Assembly: GCF_035989285.1 (NCBI RefSeq)
Contig: NZ_CP108513.1
Span: 9,114,001 to 9,178,000 of the forward strand
Reading direction: 5' to 3'
Source of the DNA: Streptomyces sp. NBC_01235
GTDB lineage: Bacteria; Actinomycetota; Actinomycetes; Streptomycetales; Streptomycetaceae
DNA length: 64,000 nt
Shown here: positions 53,705 through 62,945 of the stretch, piece by piece
Layout: each line of letters starts with the position of its first letter
Numbering within the stretch: position 1 is the first letter of the stretch
Position numbers and translations under genes: made by a program
The notes under the pieces: model-generated
Told to the model about the DNA's origin: nothing
The model's database searches: none
The model's input: only the letters and a program-made list of their open reading frames with translations

Positions 53705-54652
53705 ATGAACGGCTCGCGCATCGCCGCCGTCGGCCACTACCAGCCCGCCAAGGTGCTCACCAACGAGGACCTGGCGGGCTTGGTCGACACCAGTGACGAG
53801 TGGATCAGGAGCCGGGTGGGCATCCGCACGCGCCACATCGCCGGCCCCGACGAGCCAGTGGACGAGCTGGCCGCGCACGCCGCCGCAAAGGCGCTCGCGT
53901 CGGCCGGCCTCGCGCCGGGCGACATCGACCTGGTGCTGGTCGCGACCTCCACGGCCGTCGACCGCTCGCCCAACATGGCCGCTCGGGTCGCCGCCCGGCT
54001 CGGCGTTCCACAGCCGGCCGCGATGGACGTCAATGTCGTCTGCGCCGGTTTCACCCACGCGCTGGCCACCGCCGACCACACCCTCCGCGCCGGCGCCGCG
54101 ACCCGCGCCCTGGTCATCGGCGCAGACAAGATGTCCGAGGTGACCGACTGGAGCGACCGCACCACCTGCGTACTCGTCGGCGACGGAGCGGGCGCCGCCG
54201 TGGTCGAGGCCTGTCCGGACGGGGTCGAGCCCGGCATCGCGCCCGTGCTGTGGGGTTCGGTGCCCGAGATGGGCCACGCGGTGCGGATCGAGGGTCAGCC
54301 GGCGCGGTTCGCGCAGGAGGGGCAGAGCGTCTACCGCTGGGCCACCACCCAGCTGCCACCCCTGGCACGCCAGGCCTGCGAGCGCGCCGGACTCACGCCC
54401 GAGGACCTCGCCGCCGTCGTCCTGCACCAGGCGAACCTGCGCATCATCGAACCCCTCGCGCAGAAGATCGGCGCCGTCAATGCGGTGGTCGCGCGCGACG
54501 TCACCGAATCGGGTAACACCTCCGCCGCCAGCATTCCCCTGGCCTTCTCCAAGCTCGTCGAGCAGGGCGCCGTCTCCACGGGGGACCCGGTGCTGCTGTT
54601 CGGCTTCGGCGGCAACCTGTCGTACGCGGGACAGGTCGTGCGCTGCCCGTGA
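53705..54652 (+). CDS. Stand-alone beta-ketoacyl-ACP synthase III (FabH-like)
   Basis: 315 residues from ATG 53705 (GGGGGACCCCC immediately upstream overlaps the ribosome site). The KAS III triad is intact: Cys113 in NVVCAGFTHA, His241 in VVLHQANLRI and Asn271 in ESGNTSAA, and the end is FGFGGNLSYAGQVV. It condenses an acyl-CoA starter with malonyl-ACP. No fabD, acpP or fabF adjoins it, so it is a paralogue outside the housekeeping fab cluster. It may supply unusual starters or act on another acyl substrate. The GntR gene follows after 268 bp. Confidence 0.92.
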   Translation: MNGSRIAAVGHYQPAKVLTNEDLAGLVDTSDEWIRSRVGIRTRHIAGPDEPVDELAAHAAAKALASAGLAPGDIDLVLVATSTAVDRSPNMAARVAARLGVPQPAAMDVNVVCAGFTHALATADHTLRAGAATRALVIGADKMSEVTDWSDRTTCVLVGDGAGAAVVEACPDGVEPGIAPVLWGSVPEMGHAVRIEGQPARFAQEGQSVYRWATTQLPPLARQACERAGLTPEDLAAVVLHQANLRIIEPLAQKIGAVNAVVARDVTESGNTSAASIPLAFSKLVEQGAVSTGDPVLLFGFGGNLSYAGQVVRCP

Positions 54653-54759
54653 GCGGGGACAGGGACGGGAGCGGGACGAGGCCGTCGGGGCGGGTCTCGT
54701 GGGCGGCTCGTACGGGAGACCGCGGCGTAGTGTGACGCGATCGACTGTGCCCGGCTCTG

Positions 54760-54786
54760 GTCTACTGTCCGCCGTAGACTGTAGAC
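54760..54786 (+). promoter_or_regulatory. GTCTAC/GTAGAC sites upstream of the GntR gene
   Basis: GTCTAC at 54760-54765 faces GTAGAC at 54774-54779, and GTAGAC recurs at 54781-54786 as part of ACTGTAGAC (54778-54786). The last 9-mer matches, in reverse orientation, the site before the FDH operon. Confidence 0.7.
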
Positions 54787-54920
54787 GAAAGGCAATCGAT
54801 ACTCGGCTGTGGACAGTCGACCGGCTGCGGAGGGCCGGTACGTCGATCGAGCCGAGACGTCAATCGATACGTGGCTTGCGGGGTGCATTGCCCGGTGTTG
54901 CCGAGGAGGGGGATCGACCG

Positions 54921-55598
54921 ATGTTGTCGACAGGACTGCCGCAGGGCGCGGTGCCCAAGCTGGAACGGCCCGGCCCGCTGCGCGACCGCGTCTACGAGGC
55001 ACTGCTCGAACTCATCACCACCCGCGCCCTCCAGCCCGGCCAGCACCTCGTCGAGAGCGAGCTCGCCGCGCACCTCGGCGTCTCACGACAGCCGGTGCGT
55101 GAGGCGCTGCAGAGGCTGAACACCGAGGGGTGGGTGGACCTCAGACCCGCCCAGGGCGCGTTCGTGCACGAGCCGACCGAGGAGGAGGCGGACCAACTCC
55201 TCACCGTTCGCACGCTGTTGGAGGCCGAAGCCGCCCGGCTCGCCGCCGCGCACGCGGACCAGGCCGGGATCGAGGCCCTGGACGAGATCCAGGCCCAGGG
55301 GCAGCTGGCCGTCGCCAAGGACGACGTGGACGCCGCCGTCGCCCTGAACGCCCGCTTCCACGCCAAGGTCATGGAGCTCGCGGGCAACGCGGTCCTCGCC
55401 GAGCTGGCGGCCCAGGTCGACCGCCGGGTGCGCTGGTACTACACGCCGATCGCCCGGCAGCGCGGCCACCAGTCCTGGGACGAGCACCGCGAACTGATCA
55501 CCGCGATCGTCGCCCACGACGAGCAGTTGGCCACCCGGCTGATGCGCGAGCACACCGAGCACACCCGGCGCTCGTATCACGCCCGCGACAAGTCCTGA
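54921..55598 (+). CDS. GntR-family regulator, FCD (FadR-like) domain
   Basis: 225 residues from ATG 54921 after GAGGAGGGGG. Winged helix-turn-helix (LRDRVYEALLELITTRALQPG, ESELAAHLGVSRQPVREALQRL) followed by an all-helical FCD domain with the metal-binding His pattern in NARFHAKVMELAGN and HRELITAIVAHDE. FCD regulators sense small organic acids. The operator half sites upstream of it and of the FDH operon suggest it regulates formate dehydrogenase, the OFA transporter and itself. Confidence 0.93.
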   Translation: MLSTGLPQGAVPKLERPGPLRDRVYEALLELITTRALQPGQHLVESELAAHLGVSRQPVREALQRLNTEGWVDLRPAQGAFVHEPTEEEADQLLTVRTLLEAEAARLAAAHADQAGIEALDEIQAQGQLAVAKDDVDAAVALNARFHAKVMELAGNAVLAELAAQVDRRVRWYYTPIARQRGHQSWDEHRELITAIVAHDEQLATRLMREHTEHTRRSYHARDKS

Positions 55599-56114
55599 AC
55601 CGCCTCGAGGCGCATGCCTCGGCGGGTCCCGACCGGACGGATTCCCGCCAACGCCGCGACCCCGGCGGATGATTCGGCGACGGCCGACACGTCGATGCCG
55701 AGCAGGAGAACGGTTGCCACGGCCAACCCCGGTCCCGTGTACGGGTGTTCGGCGCAGTGGCTGCGGGTTTCTGCGCATCCGATGCCGGAAGGGCGATGTC
55801 GAGCAGCATCGGCAGGAATGCGGAGTAAGTGCGCGTTCAACGCCGGCAAGGGGGCGAGTCCGCGGGGGTATGGCGCGGAACGCCGCCTCGGCCGGCTCCC
55901 CGTCCCGCGCGCAGGGCGTTCGCCACAGGGCGCTCACCACTGGACGACCGCCGCGCGACCGGGCCCGTACCCATGTGCTGTCACCGCTCTTTGTCCTGTG
56001 AGTGGAGAAAGTTGACAGCAATCCGTGCACGGCTTCTTCCCAGGTTCGGCAGCCGCTGCTACGTTCCCTTCGAAAGCCCGACACTGGTGGCCGAATTGAG
56101 GCGGGGAGGGGCTC
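55599..56114. other. Gene-free interval before the ROK regulator
   Basis: 516 bp. Several short frames exist in both directions but none has a convincing ribosome site or recognisable domain. TTGACA at 56012-56017 could be the -35 element of the ROK gene, but no clear -10 lies at the usual distance. No repeat array here. Confidence 0.5.
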
Positions 56115-57305
56115 GTGAGACGCATGACGGCACGACCCGCGAACGCTCACCAGGCCCGTCTGCTCAAGCTGTTGCGGGACAGTGGCCCCAACTCCCGTGC
56201 CCAGCTGGGTGATCGGGTCGACCTGTCCCGGTCCAAGCTGGCCGTGGAGGTGGACCGGCTCCTGGAGACGGGGCTGGTCGTGGCCGACGGACTCGCCGCC
56301 TCGCGCGGTGGCCGCCGCTCCCACAACGTCCGACTCAACCCTGGGCTGCGCCTCCTCGGCGTCGACATCGGCGCGACCTCGGTCGATGTCGCGGTCACCA
56401 ACGCCGAACTGGAGACCCTCGGACACCTCAACCAGCCCCTCGACGTGCGTGAGGGACCGGTCGCTGTCTTCGAGCAAGTTCTGTCCATGGCCGCGAAGTT
56501 GAGGGCGACGGGACTCGCCGAGGGCTTCGATGGCGCCGGCATCGGTGTACCCGGTCCGGTTCGTTTTCCCGAGGGGGTGCCGGTCGCGCCGCCGATCATG
56601 CCGGGCTGGGACGGCTTTCCCGTGCGGGAGGCGCTCAGCCAGGAACTCGGCTGCCCGGTCATGGTCGACAACGACGTGAACCTCATGGCGATGGGGGAGC
56701 AGCACGCGGGCGTGGCCCGCACCGTCGCCGACTTCCTCTGCGTCAAGATCGGCACCGGCATCGGCTGCGGCATCGTCGTCGGCGGCCAGGTCTACCGCGG
56801 TACGACCGGCAGCGCGGGCGACATCGGGCACATCCAGGCCGTGCCCGACGGCCGTCCGTGCGCCTGCGGCAACAGGGGGTGCCTGGAGGCCTACTTCAGC
56901 GGGGCGGCCCTGGCTCGTGACGCGACGGAGGCGGCCCAGCAGGGCCTCTCCATGGAACTCGCGGCACGACTGGAGACGAACGGCGGACTCACCGCCGTCG
57001 ACGTCGCCGCCGCGGCCGCCGCGGGCGACGCCACCTGCCTCGAGATGATCCGCGAGGGCGGCAACCGGGTCGGCCAGGTCATCGCCGGACTCGTCTCGTT
57101 CTTCAATCCCGGCCTGGTGGTGATCGGCGGCGGGGTGACCGGACTCGGACACACGCTGCTCGCCGCGATCCGCACCCAGGTGTACCGCCAGTCGCTTCCT
57201 CTCGCGACCGGCAACCTACCCATCGTCCTGGGGGAGTTGGGACCCACCGCCGGCGTGATCGGCGCGGCCCGACTGATCAGCGACCACCTGTTCTCACCCG
57301 CGTAA
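56115..57305 (+). CDS. ROK-family transcriptional regulator
   Basis: 396 residues from GTG 56115, four bases after GGGGAGGGG; ATG 56124 is an alternative. An N-terminal winged HTH (ARLLKLLRDSGPNSRAQLGD, LSRSKLAVEVDRLLETGLV) precedes the ROK sugar-kinase fold: GVDIGATSVDVAV, the DNDVN aspartate region, KIGTGIGCGIV, and the zinc motif CACGNRGCLEAYFSG. ROK regulators sense sugars. It sits directly upstream of a CUT2 sugar ABC operon on the same strand and is its likely regulator. Confidence 0.93.
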   Translation: MRRMTARPANAHQARLLKLLRDSGPNSRAQLGDRVDLSRSKLAVEVDRLLETGLVVADGLAASRGGRRSHNVRLNPGLRLLGVDIGATSVDVAVTNAELETLGHLNQPLDVREGPVAVFEQVLSMAAKLRATGLAEGFDGAGIGVPGPVRFPEGVPVAPPIMPGWDGFPVREALSQELGCPVMVDNDVNLMAMGEQHAGVARTVADFLCVKIGTGIGCGIVVGGQVYRGTTGSAGDIGHIQAVPDGRPCACGNRGCLEAYFSGAALARDATEAAQQGLSMELAARLETNGGLTAVDVAAAAAAGDATCLEMIREGGNRVGQVIAGLVSFFNPGLVVIGGGVTGLGHTLLAAIRTQVYRQSLPLATGNLPIVLGELGPTAGVIGAARLISDHLFSPA

Positions 57306-57413
57306 GCCCGCTACCCGACGCGATCCCGGCAAGCCCGACACCGACACGGTTCACCAGCACAGCGCCCTGCCTCGCCCTGCTCGGCCCTGCCTGCCCTGCC
57401 CTGCCCTGAGAAC

Positions 57414-57425
57414 AACGACTTCGTT
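57414..57425. promoter_or_regulatory. Weak palindrome before the sugar ABC operon
   Basis: AACGA-CT-TCGTT, a 12-bp dyad 42 bp upstream of the ATP-binding gene, next to degenerate GCCCT pentamers (57364-57407). A possible ROK operator, weakly supported. Confidence 0.35.
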
Positions 57426-57467
57426 CTGCCCTGACTCCGGCCCGCACGCCCGCCGAGGGGAACCCAC

Positions 57468-58994
57468 ATGGCATCACCACCGCTGCTCAGCATGTCCGGC
57501 ATCACCAAGTCCTTTCCCGGAGTACGGGCGTTGGACGGCGTCGACCTCGACGTCCAGGCCGGCGAAGTGCACTGTCTGCTCGGTCAGAACGGCGCCGGGA
57601 AGTCCACCCTCATCAAGGTCCTGGCCGGCGCCCACCAGCCCGACGACGGCGTCATCCGCTGGCAGGGCGACCCCGTCACCCTGCGCTCGCCGATCGCCGC
57701 CATGCGCCTCGGTATCGCCACCATCTACCAGGAACTCGACCTGGTGGAGCACCTGTCGGTGGCCGAGAACGTCCACCTGGGTCATGAACCCACGGCGGCC
57801 GGATTCGTCGTACGAGCGAAGGTGGCGCGAGCCTCAACGGCGGCTCTGTTGAGGCGGCTTGGGCACCAGGAGATCGATCCGGCCCGGCTGGTGGGCGAGT
57901 TGTCGGCGGCGCAGCAGCAGATCGTCTCCATGGCGCGGGCCCTCTCGCACGACGTACGGCTCATCGTGATGGACGAACCGTCCGCAGCCCTCGACCCCGA
58001 CGAAGTCGACAACCTGTTCCGTATCGTCGGTGATCTGACCGCCGACGGAGTGGCCGTCGTCTACATCTCGCACCGCCTGGAGGAGATCCGGCGTATCGGC
58101 GACCGCGTGACCGTGCTCAAGGACGGACGGGCGGTGGCGGGCGGACTGCCCGCGAACACGACGCCGACGCGCGAGGTCGTTGCGTTGATGACGGGGCGCA
58201 ACGTCGAGTACGTCTTCCCCGAGCGGCCGTCGGGCGACACGGCCGCCGCCGTGGACGGGAAGCCCGTACTGGAGGTGCGGGGGCTCGCCCGGGACGGCGA
58301 GTTCGCGTCCCTCGACCTGACCGTGCGCCCTGGGGAGATCGTCGGCCTCGCCGGGCTGGTCGGCTCGGGCCGCTCGGAGATCCTGGAGACGATCTACGGA
58401 GCGCGAAAGCCCAGCGCGGGCCACGTCCTGGTCGACGGGCGGTCGTTGCGCCCCGGTAGCGTGCGCGCCGCCGTTCGGGCCGGGCTCGGGCTCGCCCCCG
58501 AGGAACGCAAGGCGCAGGCCCTGCTGATGTTGGAGTCCGTCACCCGTAACGTCTCCGTCTCCTCCATGTCCCGTTTCTCACACGGGGGTTGGATCGACCG
58601 GCGGACCGAACGAGGGGCGGCGCAGGCCGCGACGCGTGAGCTGTCCCTGCGTCCCGACAGTCCGTCCGTTCCCGTGCGCACCCTGTCCGGCGGCAACCAG
58701 CAGAAGGCGGTCCTGGCCCGCTGGCTGTTGCGCGGCTGCCGGGTCCTGCTGCTCGACGAGCCGACACGCGGCGTCGACGTCGGCGCCCGAGCTGAACTGT
58801 ATGCAGTCGTCCGTCGACTGGCTGACGAGGGCCTCGCCGTGCTGCTGGTCTCCAGCGAGGTCCCCGAGGTGCTCGGCCTCGCCGACCGCGTGCTGGTGCT
58901 CCGCGAGGGCCACGTCGTCCACACGGCGCCCGCCCGTGAGCTGGACGAACACCGCGTACTCGATCTCGTCATGGAAGGAAGCCCGGCGTCATGA
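57468..58994 (+). CDS. Sugar ABC transporter ATP-binding protein (CUT2)
   Basis: 508 residues from ATG 57468, with GAGGGGAA upstream. Two nucleotide-binding domains in tandem as in RbsA/MglA: first Walker A GQNGAGKST with signature LSAAQQQ (degenerate LSGGQ), Walker B LIVMDEPSAAL; second site GLVGSGRSE, signature LSGGNQQ and LLLDEPTRGVDVG. Tandem domains of unequal quality are normal in CUT2 systems, which import pentoses, inositols and other monosaccharides. It overlaps the permease gene by 4 bp. Confidence 0.95.
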   Translation: MASPPLLSMSGITKSFPGVRALDGVDLDVQAGEVHCLLGQNGAGKSTLIKVLAGAHQPDDGVIRWQGDPVTLRSPIAAMRLGIATIYQELDLVEHLSVAENVHLGHEPTAAGFVVRAKVARASTAALLRRLGHQEIDPARLVGELSAAQQQIVSMARALSHDVRLIVMDEPSAALDPDEVDNLFRIVGDLTADGVAVVYISHRLEEIRRIGDRVTVLKDGRAVAGGLPANTTPTREVVALMTGRNVEYVFPERPSGDTAAAVDGKPVLEVRGLARDGEFASLDLTVRPGEIVGLAGLVGSGRSEILETIYGARKPSAGHVLVDGRSLRPGSVRAAVRAGLGLAPEERKAQALLMLESVTRNVSVSSMSRFSHGGWIDRRTERGAAQAATRELSLRPDSPSVPVRTLSGGNQQKAVLARWLLRGCRVLLLDEPTRGVDVGARAELYAVVRRLADEGLAVLLVSSEVPEVLGLADRVLVLREGHVVHTAPARELDEHRVLDLVMEGSPAS

Positions 58995-60007
58995 CGCAGC
59001 CCGTCTCCCCACCGCGGAACAGCACCGACAAGGTGCCGCAGATCCCGCTCCCCGCCTGGCGCACCCTGGTGGCCCGCGCTGACCTCCGCACCCTCTCCCT
59101 GCTCGGTGTGCTCGCCGTGCTCGTCGTGATCGGCGGGATCACCAAACCGGACGAGTTCCTCGACACCCGCAACCTCCAACTCGTCCTCACCCAGGCCTCG
59201 GTGATCGGTGTGGTGACCGTCGGCATGACCTTCGTCATCACCTCCGGGGGCATCGACCTCTCGGTCGGCGCGATCGTCGCTCTCGCCTCGGTGTGGGCCA
59301 CCACGGTCGCCACCCAGGAATACGGTTTCGCGGGCATTCTCTTCACCGCGGTGATCGTCGGCGTGGGCTGCGGCCTGGTCAATGGACTGCTCATCGCCTA
59401 CGGGGGGATGGTGCCGTTCATCGCGACGCTCGCCATGCTGGCCTCCGCGCGCGGACTGGCGCTGCAGATCACGGACGGTCGCACGCAGATCGTTGACGTC
59501 GACGGCATCCTCGATCTGGGCGAGCGCGACGCATACGTGCTCGGCGTCCCGCCACTCGTGATCGTCTTCGCGATCGTGACGGTCATCGGCTGGCTGGTGC
59601 TGAACCGCACCACCTTCGGCCGCCGCACGGTCGCCGTCGGCGGCAACGCGGAGGCCGCCCGGCTCGCCGGCATCGACGTACGCCGCCAACGGCTCTATCT
59701 CTACCTGCTGTCCGGACTGTGCTGCGGCATCGCCGCCTTCCTGCTGATCATCCTGTCCGGCTCCGGCCAGAACACCAACGGCAATCTCTACGAACTCGAC
59801 GCCATTGCGGCCGCGATCATCGGCGGCACCCTGCTCAGCGGAGGACGTGGCACCATCACCGGCTCCGTGCTCGGCGTACTGATCTTCACCACGATCACCA
59901 ACATCTTCGCCCTGAACAACCTGCAGAGCGACGTCCAGCAGATCGCCAAGGGCGCGATCATCGTCGCCGCCGTGCTGGTCCAGCGTCGTACCGCGAGCAC
60001 GAACTGA
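58991..60007 (+). CDS. Sugar ABC transporter permease (CUT2, RbsC-like)
   Basis: 338 residues, overlapping the ATPase gene by 4 bp. About ten hydrophobic segments with the RbsC-type GMTFVITSGGIDLSVGAI, GLVNGLLIAYGGMVPFIATL and AIAAAIIGGTLLSGGRGTI. In CUT2 systems two copies of this permease associate with the dual ATPase. Cytoplasmic membrane. The substrate is set by the following binding protein. Confidence 0.95.
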   Translation: MTQPVSPPRNSTDKVPQIPLPAWRTLVARADLRTLSLLGVLAVLVVIGGITKPDEFLDTRNLQLVLTQASVIGVVTVGMTFVITSGGIDLSVGAIVALASVWATTVATQEYGFAGILFTAVIVGVGCGLVNGLLIAYGGMVPFIATLAMLASARGLALQITDGRTQIVDVDGILDLGERDAYVLGVPPLVIVFAIVTVIGWLVLNRTTFGRRTVAVGGNAEAARLAGIDVRRQRLYLYLLSGLCCGIAAFLLIILSGSGQNTNGNLYELDAIAAAIIGGTLLSGGRGTITGSVLGVLIFTTITNIFALNNLQSDVQQIAKGAIIVAAVLVQRRTASTN

Positions 60008-60024
60008 GGAAAGGGTTCACCGCC

Positions 60025-61086
60025 ATGCCAGAGCCGACGCCTTATCCGAACCGCTTCACCAGTCGCAGAGGAATGCTCTTCGGGGCCGCCGCCGTCTCCG
60101 CCGGCACTCTCCTCGCGGGTTGCACCAGCAATGACTCCAAGGAGGAGGAACCGGCCGCGAACGACCAGCCGGCCGCCGACGACAAGCCCGGCAAGAAGGT
60201 CACCATCGGCTTCGCCGGACCGCAGGCCGACCACGGCTGGCTCAACGCCATCAACGACAACGCCGAGAGCCGCGCGAAGAAGTACTCCGACGTGACCCTG
60301 GAGATCACCGAGGGCTCGAACGACACCGCCCAGCAGATCGGCCAGATCGAGACCCTCATCAACAAGAAGGTCGACGTCCTGGTCGTGCTGCCCGCCGACG
60401 GCAAGGCCCTCACCCAGGTCGGCCTGAAGGCGATGCGCGCGGGCATTCCCGTCGTCAACCTCGACCGGATCTTCAACACCCCCCAGGCGTACCGGTGTTG
60501 GGTTGGCGGCGACAATTACGGCATGGGCCTCAACGCCGGGCACTACATCGGGGAGAAACTCAAGGGAAAGCCTGATGCCCGCGTGATCGAACTGGCCGGG
60601 CTGGACAACCTGGAGCTCACCAAGCAGCGCACCAAGGGCTTCGACGACGCCCTCAAGAACTACCCCGACATCAAGAAGGTGGCCCGTCAGGCCGCCGAGT
60701 TCACGGTCGAGTCGGGCCAGGCGAAGATGGCCCAACTTCTCCAGGCACAGCCCAAGTTCGACGCCCTGTGGAACCACGACGACGACCAGGGCGTGGGCGC
60801 GCTGCGCGCCATCGAGCAGGCCGGGCGGGACGACTTCCTGATGGTCGGCGGCGCGGGTGCGCTTGCCGCATTCCAGGCGATCAAGCAGGACAACGGCGTA
60901 CTGAAGGCAACCGTTCTCTACCCGCCGACCATGGCCGCCTCCGCGATCGACCTCGCCCGCGCCCTCGGCCAGGGCAAGGGCGTCGGTGGCCTTGCCGAAT
61001 ACGAGATCCCCGCCTCGATCACTCTCTATTCGGCGGTCGTCGACAAGACCAACGTCGACCAGTACATGTCCACCGGCTTCAAGTAG
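60025..61086 (+). CDS. Sugar ABC substrate-binding lipoprotein (Tat-exported)
   Basis: 353 residues from ATG 60025 after GAGGAAAGGG. N-terminal TSRRGMLFGAAAVSAGTLL followed by AGC (lipobox) shows a twin-arginine signal with a lipoprotein cleavage site, then an acidic linker (SKEEEPAANDQPAADD). The domain VTIGFAGPQADHGWLNAIND, VVLPADGKALTQ, and YGMGLNAGHYIGEKL is the Peripla_BP_4 fold of ribose/inositol-type CUT2 binding proteins. It likely sets the specificity of the system, but the sugar cannot be read from sequence. A degenerate heptad array follows. Confidence 0.94.
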   Translation: MPEPTPYPNRFTSRRGMLFGAAAVSAGTLLAGCTSNDSKEEEPAANDQPAADDKPGKKVTIGFAGPQADHGWLNAINDNAESRAKKYSDVTLEITEGSNDTAQQIGQIETLINKKVDVLVVLPADGKALTQVGLKAMRAGIPVVNLDRIFNTPQAYRCWVGGDNYGMGLNAGHYIGEKLKGKPDARVIELAGLDNLELTKQRTKGFDDALKNYPDIKKVARQAAEFTVESGQAKMAQLLQAQPKFDALWNHDDDQGVGALRAIEQAGRDDFLMVGGAGALAAFQAIKQDNGVLKATVLYPPTMAASAIDLARALGQGKGVGGLAEYEIPASITLYSAVVDKTNVDQYMSTGFK

Positions 61087-61715
61087 GGCGCGCCCTGTCC
61101 GGCGGGCGAGGGCCGACCGCCGGGGTGCGGGCCATGGGCACTGAGCCGCGGGCTGTGGGCTGTGGGGGTTGGAGTCGAGAGTTCGGGCTTCGGGCTTCGG
61201 GGCGAGGGGTGCCCCGCCGGGTGGACCGGAGCTTTCGGATCCGGGGCCTTGCACGGGGCGGGCGTAGGGGAAACCGATGTCGAAGAAGGCGATTGCTGCG
61301 CGGGAGGGTCCGAGCCTTTCGGCGCGGCGCAGGGGCCACCGCCTTCCAGGGAGCCGTGCTGGGCCCGCCAGGACAGTAGCTCACGGCTTCAGGCGCAGGC
61401 GCCACCGGATGCGCGGGAAGCGGGCTCCGCACGGCCGTATCGGAGCCGTCGGCTCTCGCTGTAAGGGCCAAGGGTCACCAGGGGTCGTTCTCCGTTCGAC
61501 GGGTCGGAGCCGCCCACCGGCCACCGGGACTCGGCTCCGATTCCGGTTCCGGTTCCGGCGAGCGTCGTCCGTCCGGGCGAGCCCTGCCCAGCGGGCCACA
61601 ACGCCCGCCGCCAGGCCGACGCCATCTACTCCACCGCGCACCTGTCGGACGGTCCGAGCGTGGGCCGACGGCGTCCCACCCCCCACCGTGCCACGACGAC
61701 AAGGAGGACCACCGT
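61087..61715. other. 629-bp interval with no supported gene
   Basis: The first ~125 bp carry heptad array D. The rest has short frames without ribosome sites or domains, and a small hexad run (CCGGTTCCGGTTCCGG near 61544). A short GGGGC/GCCCC hairpin near 61200 may terminate the ABC operon. The Gfo/Idh gene has its own AAGGAGG. Confidence 0.55.
61121..61211. repeat. Degenerate heptanucleotide array D
   Basis: Thirteen in-phase 7-bp units with loose consensus CGGGCTN, clearest as CGGGCTG/TGGGCTG (61149-61162) and CGGGCTT twice (61184-61197). Phase can be followed back towards the binding-protein stop, 34 bp upstream, with weaker units. Confidence 0.75.
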
Positions 61716-62924
61716 ATGGAACAGCCGCAGCAGTCAGCAGGACCGGAGGCCGGCAAGCCGCCGCTCCGCGTGGGGATGGTCGGTTACGCGTTCATGGGCG
61801 CCGCCCACTCCCAGGGCTGGCGCACCGCGGGCCGCGTCTTCGACCTGCCCCGCCGCCCGGTCCTCGCCGTGATCTGCGGCCGCGACGCCTCCGCCGTGCG
61901 CGTGGCGGCCGACCGGCATGGCTGGGCGGCGACCGAGACCGACTGGCGTGCCCTGATCGCCAGGGACGACGTCGACCTCGTCGACATCTGCACTCCCGGC
62001 GACTCGCACGCCGAGATCGCCGTCGCGGCGCTGGCCGCCGGCAAGCACGTGCTGTGCGAGAAGCCCCTCGCGAACACGGTCGAGGAAGCCGAGACCATGG
62101 CTCATGCCGCCGAAACTGCATACGACCGTGGTCAGTTGGCGATGGTCGGGTTCAACTACCGCCGCGTCCCGGCGACCGCCCTGGCTCGGCGGATGGTCGC
62201 CGAGGGCAGGCTGGGCACCCTGCGACATGTGCGGGTGACGTACCTTCAGGACTGGCTCGTGGACCCGGCCTTCCCGTTGACCTGGCGGCTGCGCAGGGAA
62301 TTGGCCGGCTCCGGCTCGCTCGGCGACCTGGGTGCGCACATTGTCGACCTCGCACAACACCTGGCGGGGGAGCGGCTCGCCGGAGTCTCCGCGATCACCG
62401 AGACCTTCGTGCGGCAGCGCCCTTTGCCCGGAGGTGCGACGAGCGGCCTGAGCGCGACGTCCGCCGACGGCACCGGCACGGTCACCGTCGACGACGCGGC
62501 CCTGTTCACCGGCCGCTTCGCCTCCGGGGCGCTCGCCTCCTTCGAGGCGACCCGGTTCGCCACCGGACGCAAGAACGCTCTGCGTCTCGAACTCAACGGT
62601 GAGCGCGGCTCGCTGGCCTTCGATCTGGAGCGCCTCAACGAACTCTGGTTCCACGACGCCACCGAACCCGGCACGCACGCCGGCTTCCGCCGCATCCTCG
62701 TCACCGAACCCGACCACCCCTACCTGGAGGCCTGGTGGCCGCCGGGGCACGGCCTCGGCTACGAGCACACCTTCGTCCACCAGGCCCGCGACCTGGTCCA
62801 TGCCGTCGCCGAGGGCAGCCGCCCCGAACCCTCCTTCGCCGAGGGACTGCAGGTGCAGCGAGTCCTGGCGGCCGTCGAGGAGAGCGCCGAGAAGAGCTCC
62901 GTCTACACGCCGATAGCGGACTGA
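61716..62924 (+). CDS. Gfo/Idh/MocA-family oxidoreductase
   Basis: 402 residues from ATG 61716 behind AAGGAGG. NAD(P)-binding Rossmann domain (LRVGMVGYAFMGAAHSQGW), the CEKPLAN motif with the catalytic Lys, and the C-terminal alpha/beta domain (SGSLGDLGAHIVDLAQHLAG). Such enzymes oxidise or epimerise sugars and cyclitols, for example inositol. Its place after a CUT2 transporter and before an isomerase suggests it processes the imported sugar. The stop is 21 bp before the next start. Confidence 0.94.
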   Translation: MEQPQQSAGPEAGKPPLRVGMVGYAFMGAAHSQGWRTAGRVFDLPRRPVLAVICGRDASAVRVAADRHGWAATETDWRALIARDDVDLVDICTPGDSHAEIAVAALAAGKHVLCEKPLANTVEEAETMAHAAETAYDRGQLAMVGFNYRRVPATALARRMVAEGRLGTLRHVRVTYLQDWLVDPAFPLTWRLRRELAGSGSLGDLGAHIVDLAQHLAGERLAGVSAITETFVRQRPLPGGATSGLSATSADGTGTVTVDDAALFTGRFASGALASFEATRFATGRKNALRLELNGERGSLAFDLERLNELWFHDATEPGTHAGFRRILVTEPDHPYLEAWWPPGHGLGYEHTFVHQARDLVHAVAEGSRPEPSFAEGLQVQRVLAAVEESAEKSSVYTPIAD

Positions 62925-62945
62925 GGAACGAGGAGGGCCTGGAGC

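Noticed and set aside
55577..55849. 90-residue minus-strand frame overlapping the GntR gene end
   Set aside because: No ribosome site or recognisable domain; overlaps a firm gene in antisense.
61276..61686. Small genes in the 629-bp gap before the Gfo/Idh gene
   Set aside because: Frames are rich in Arg/Pro/Gly typical of random high-GC sequence and lack ribosome sites.
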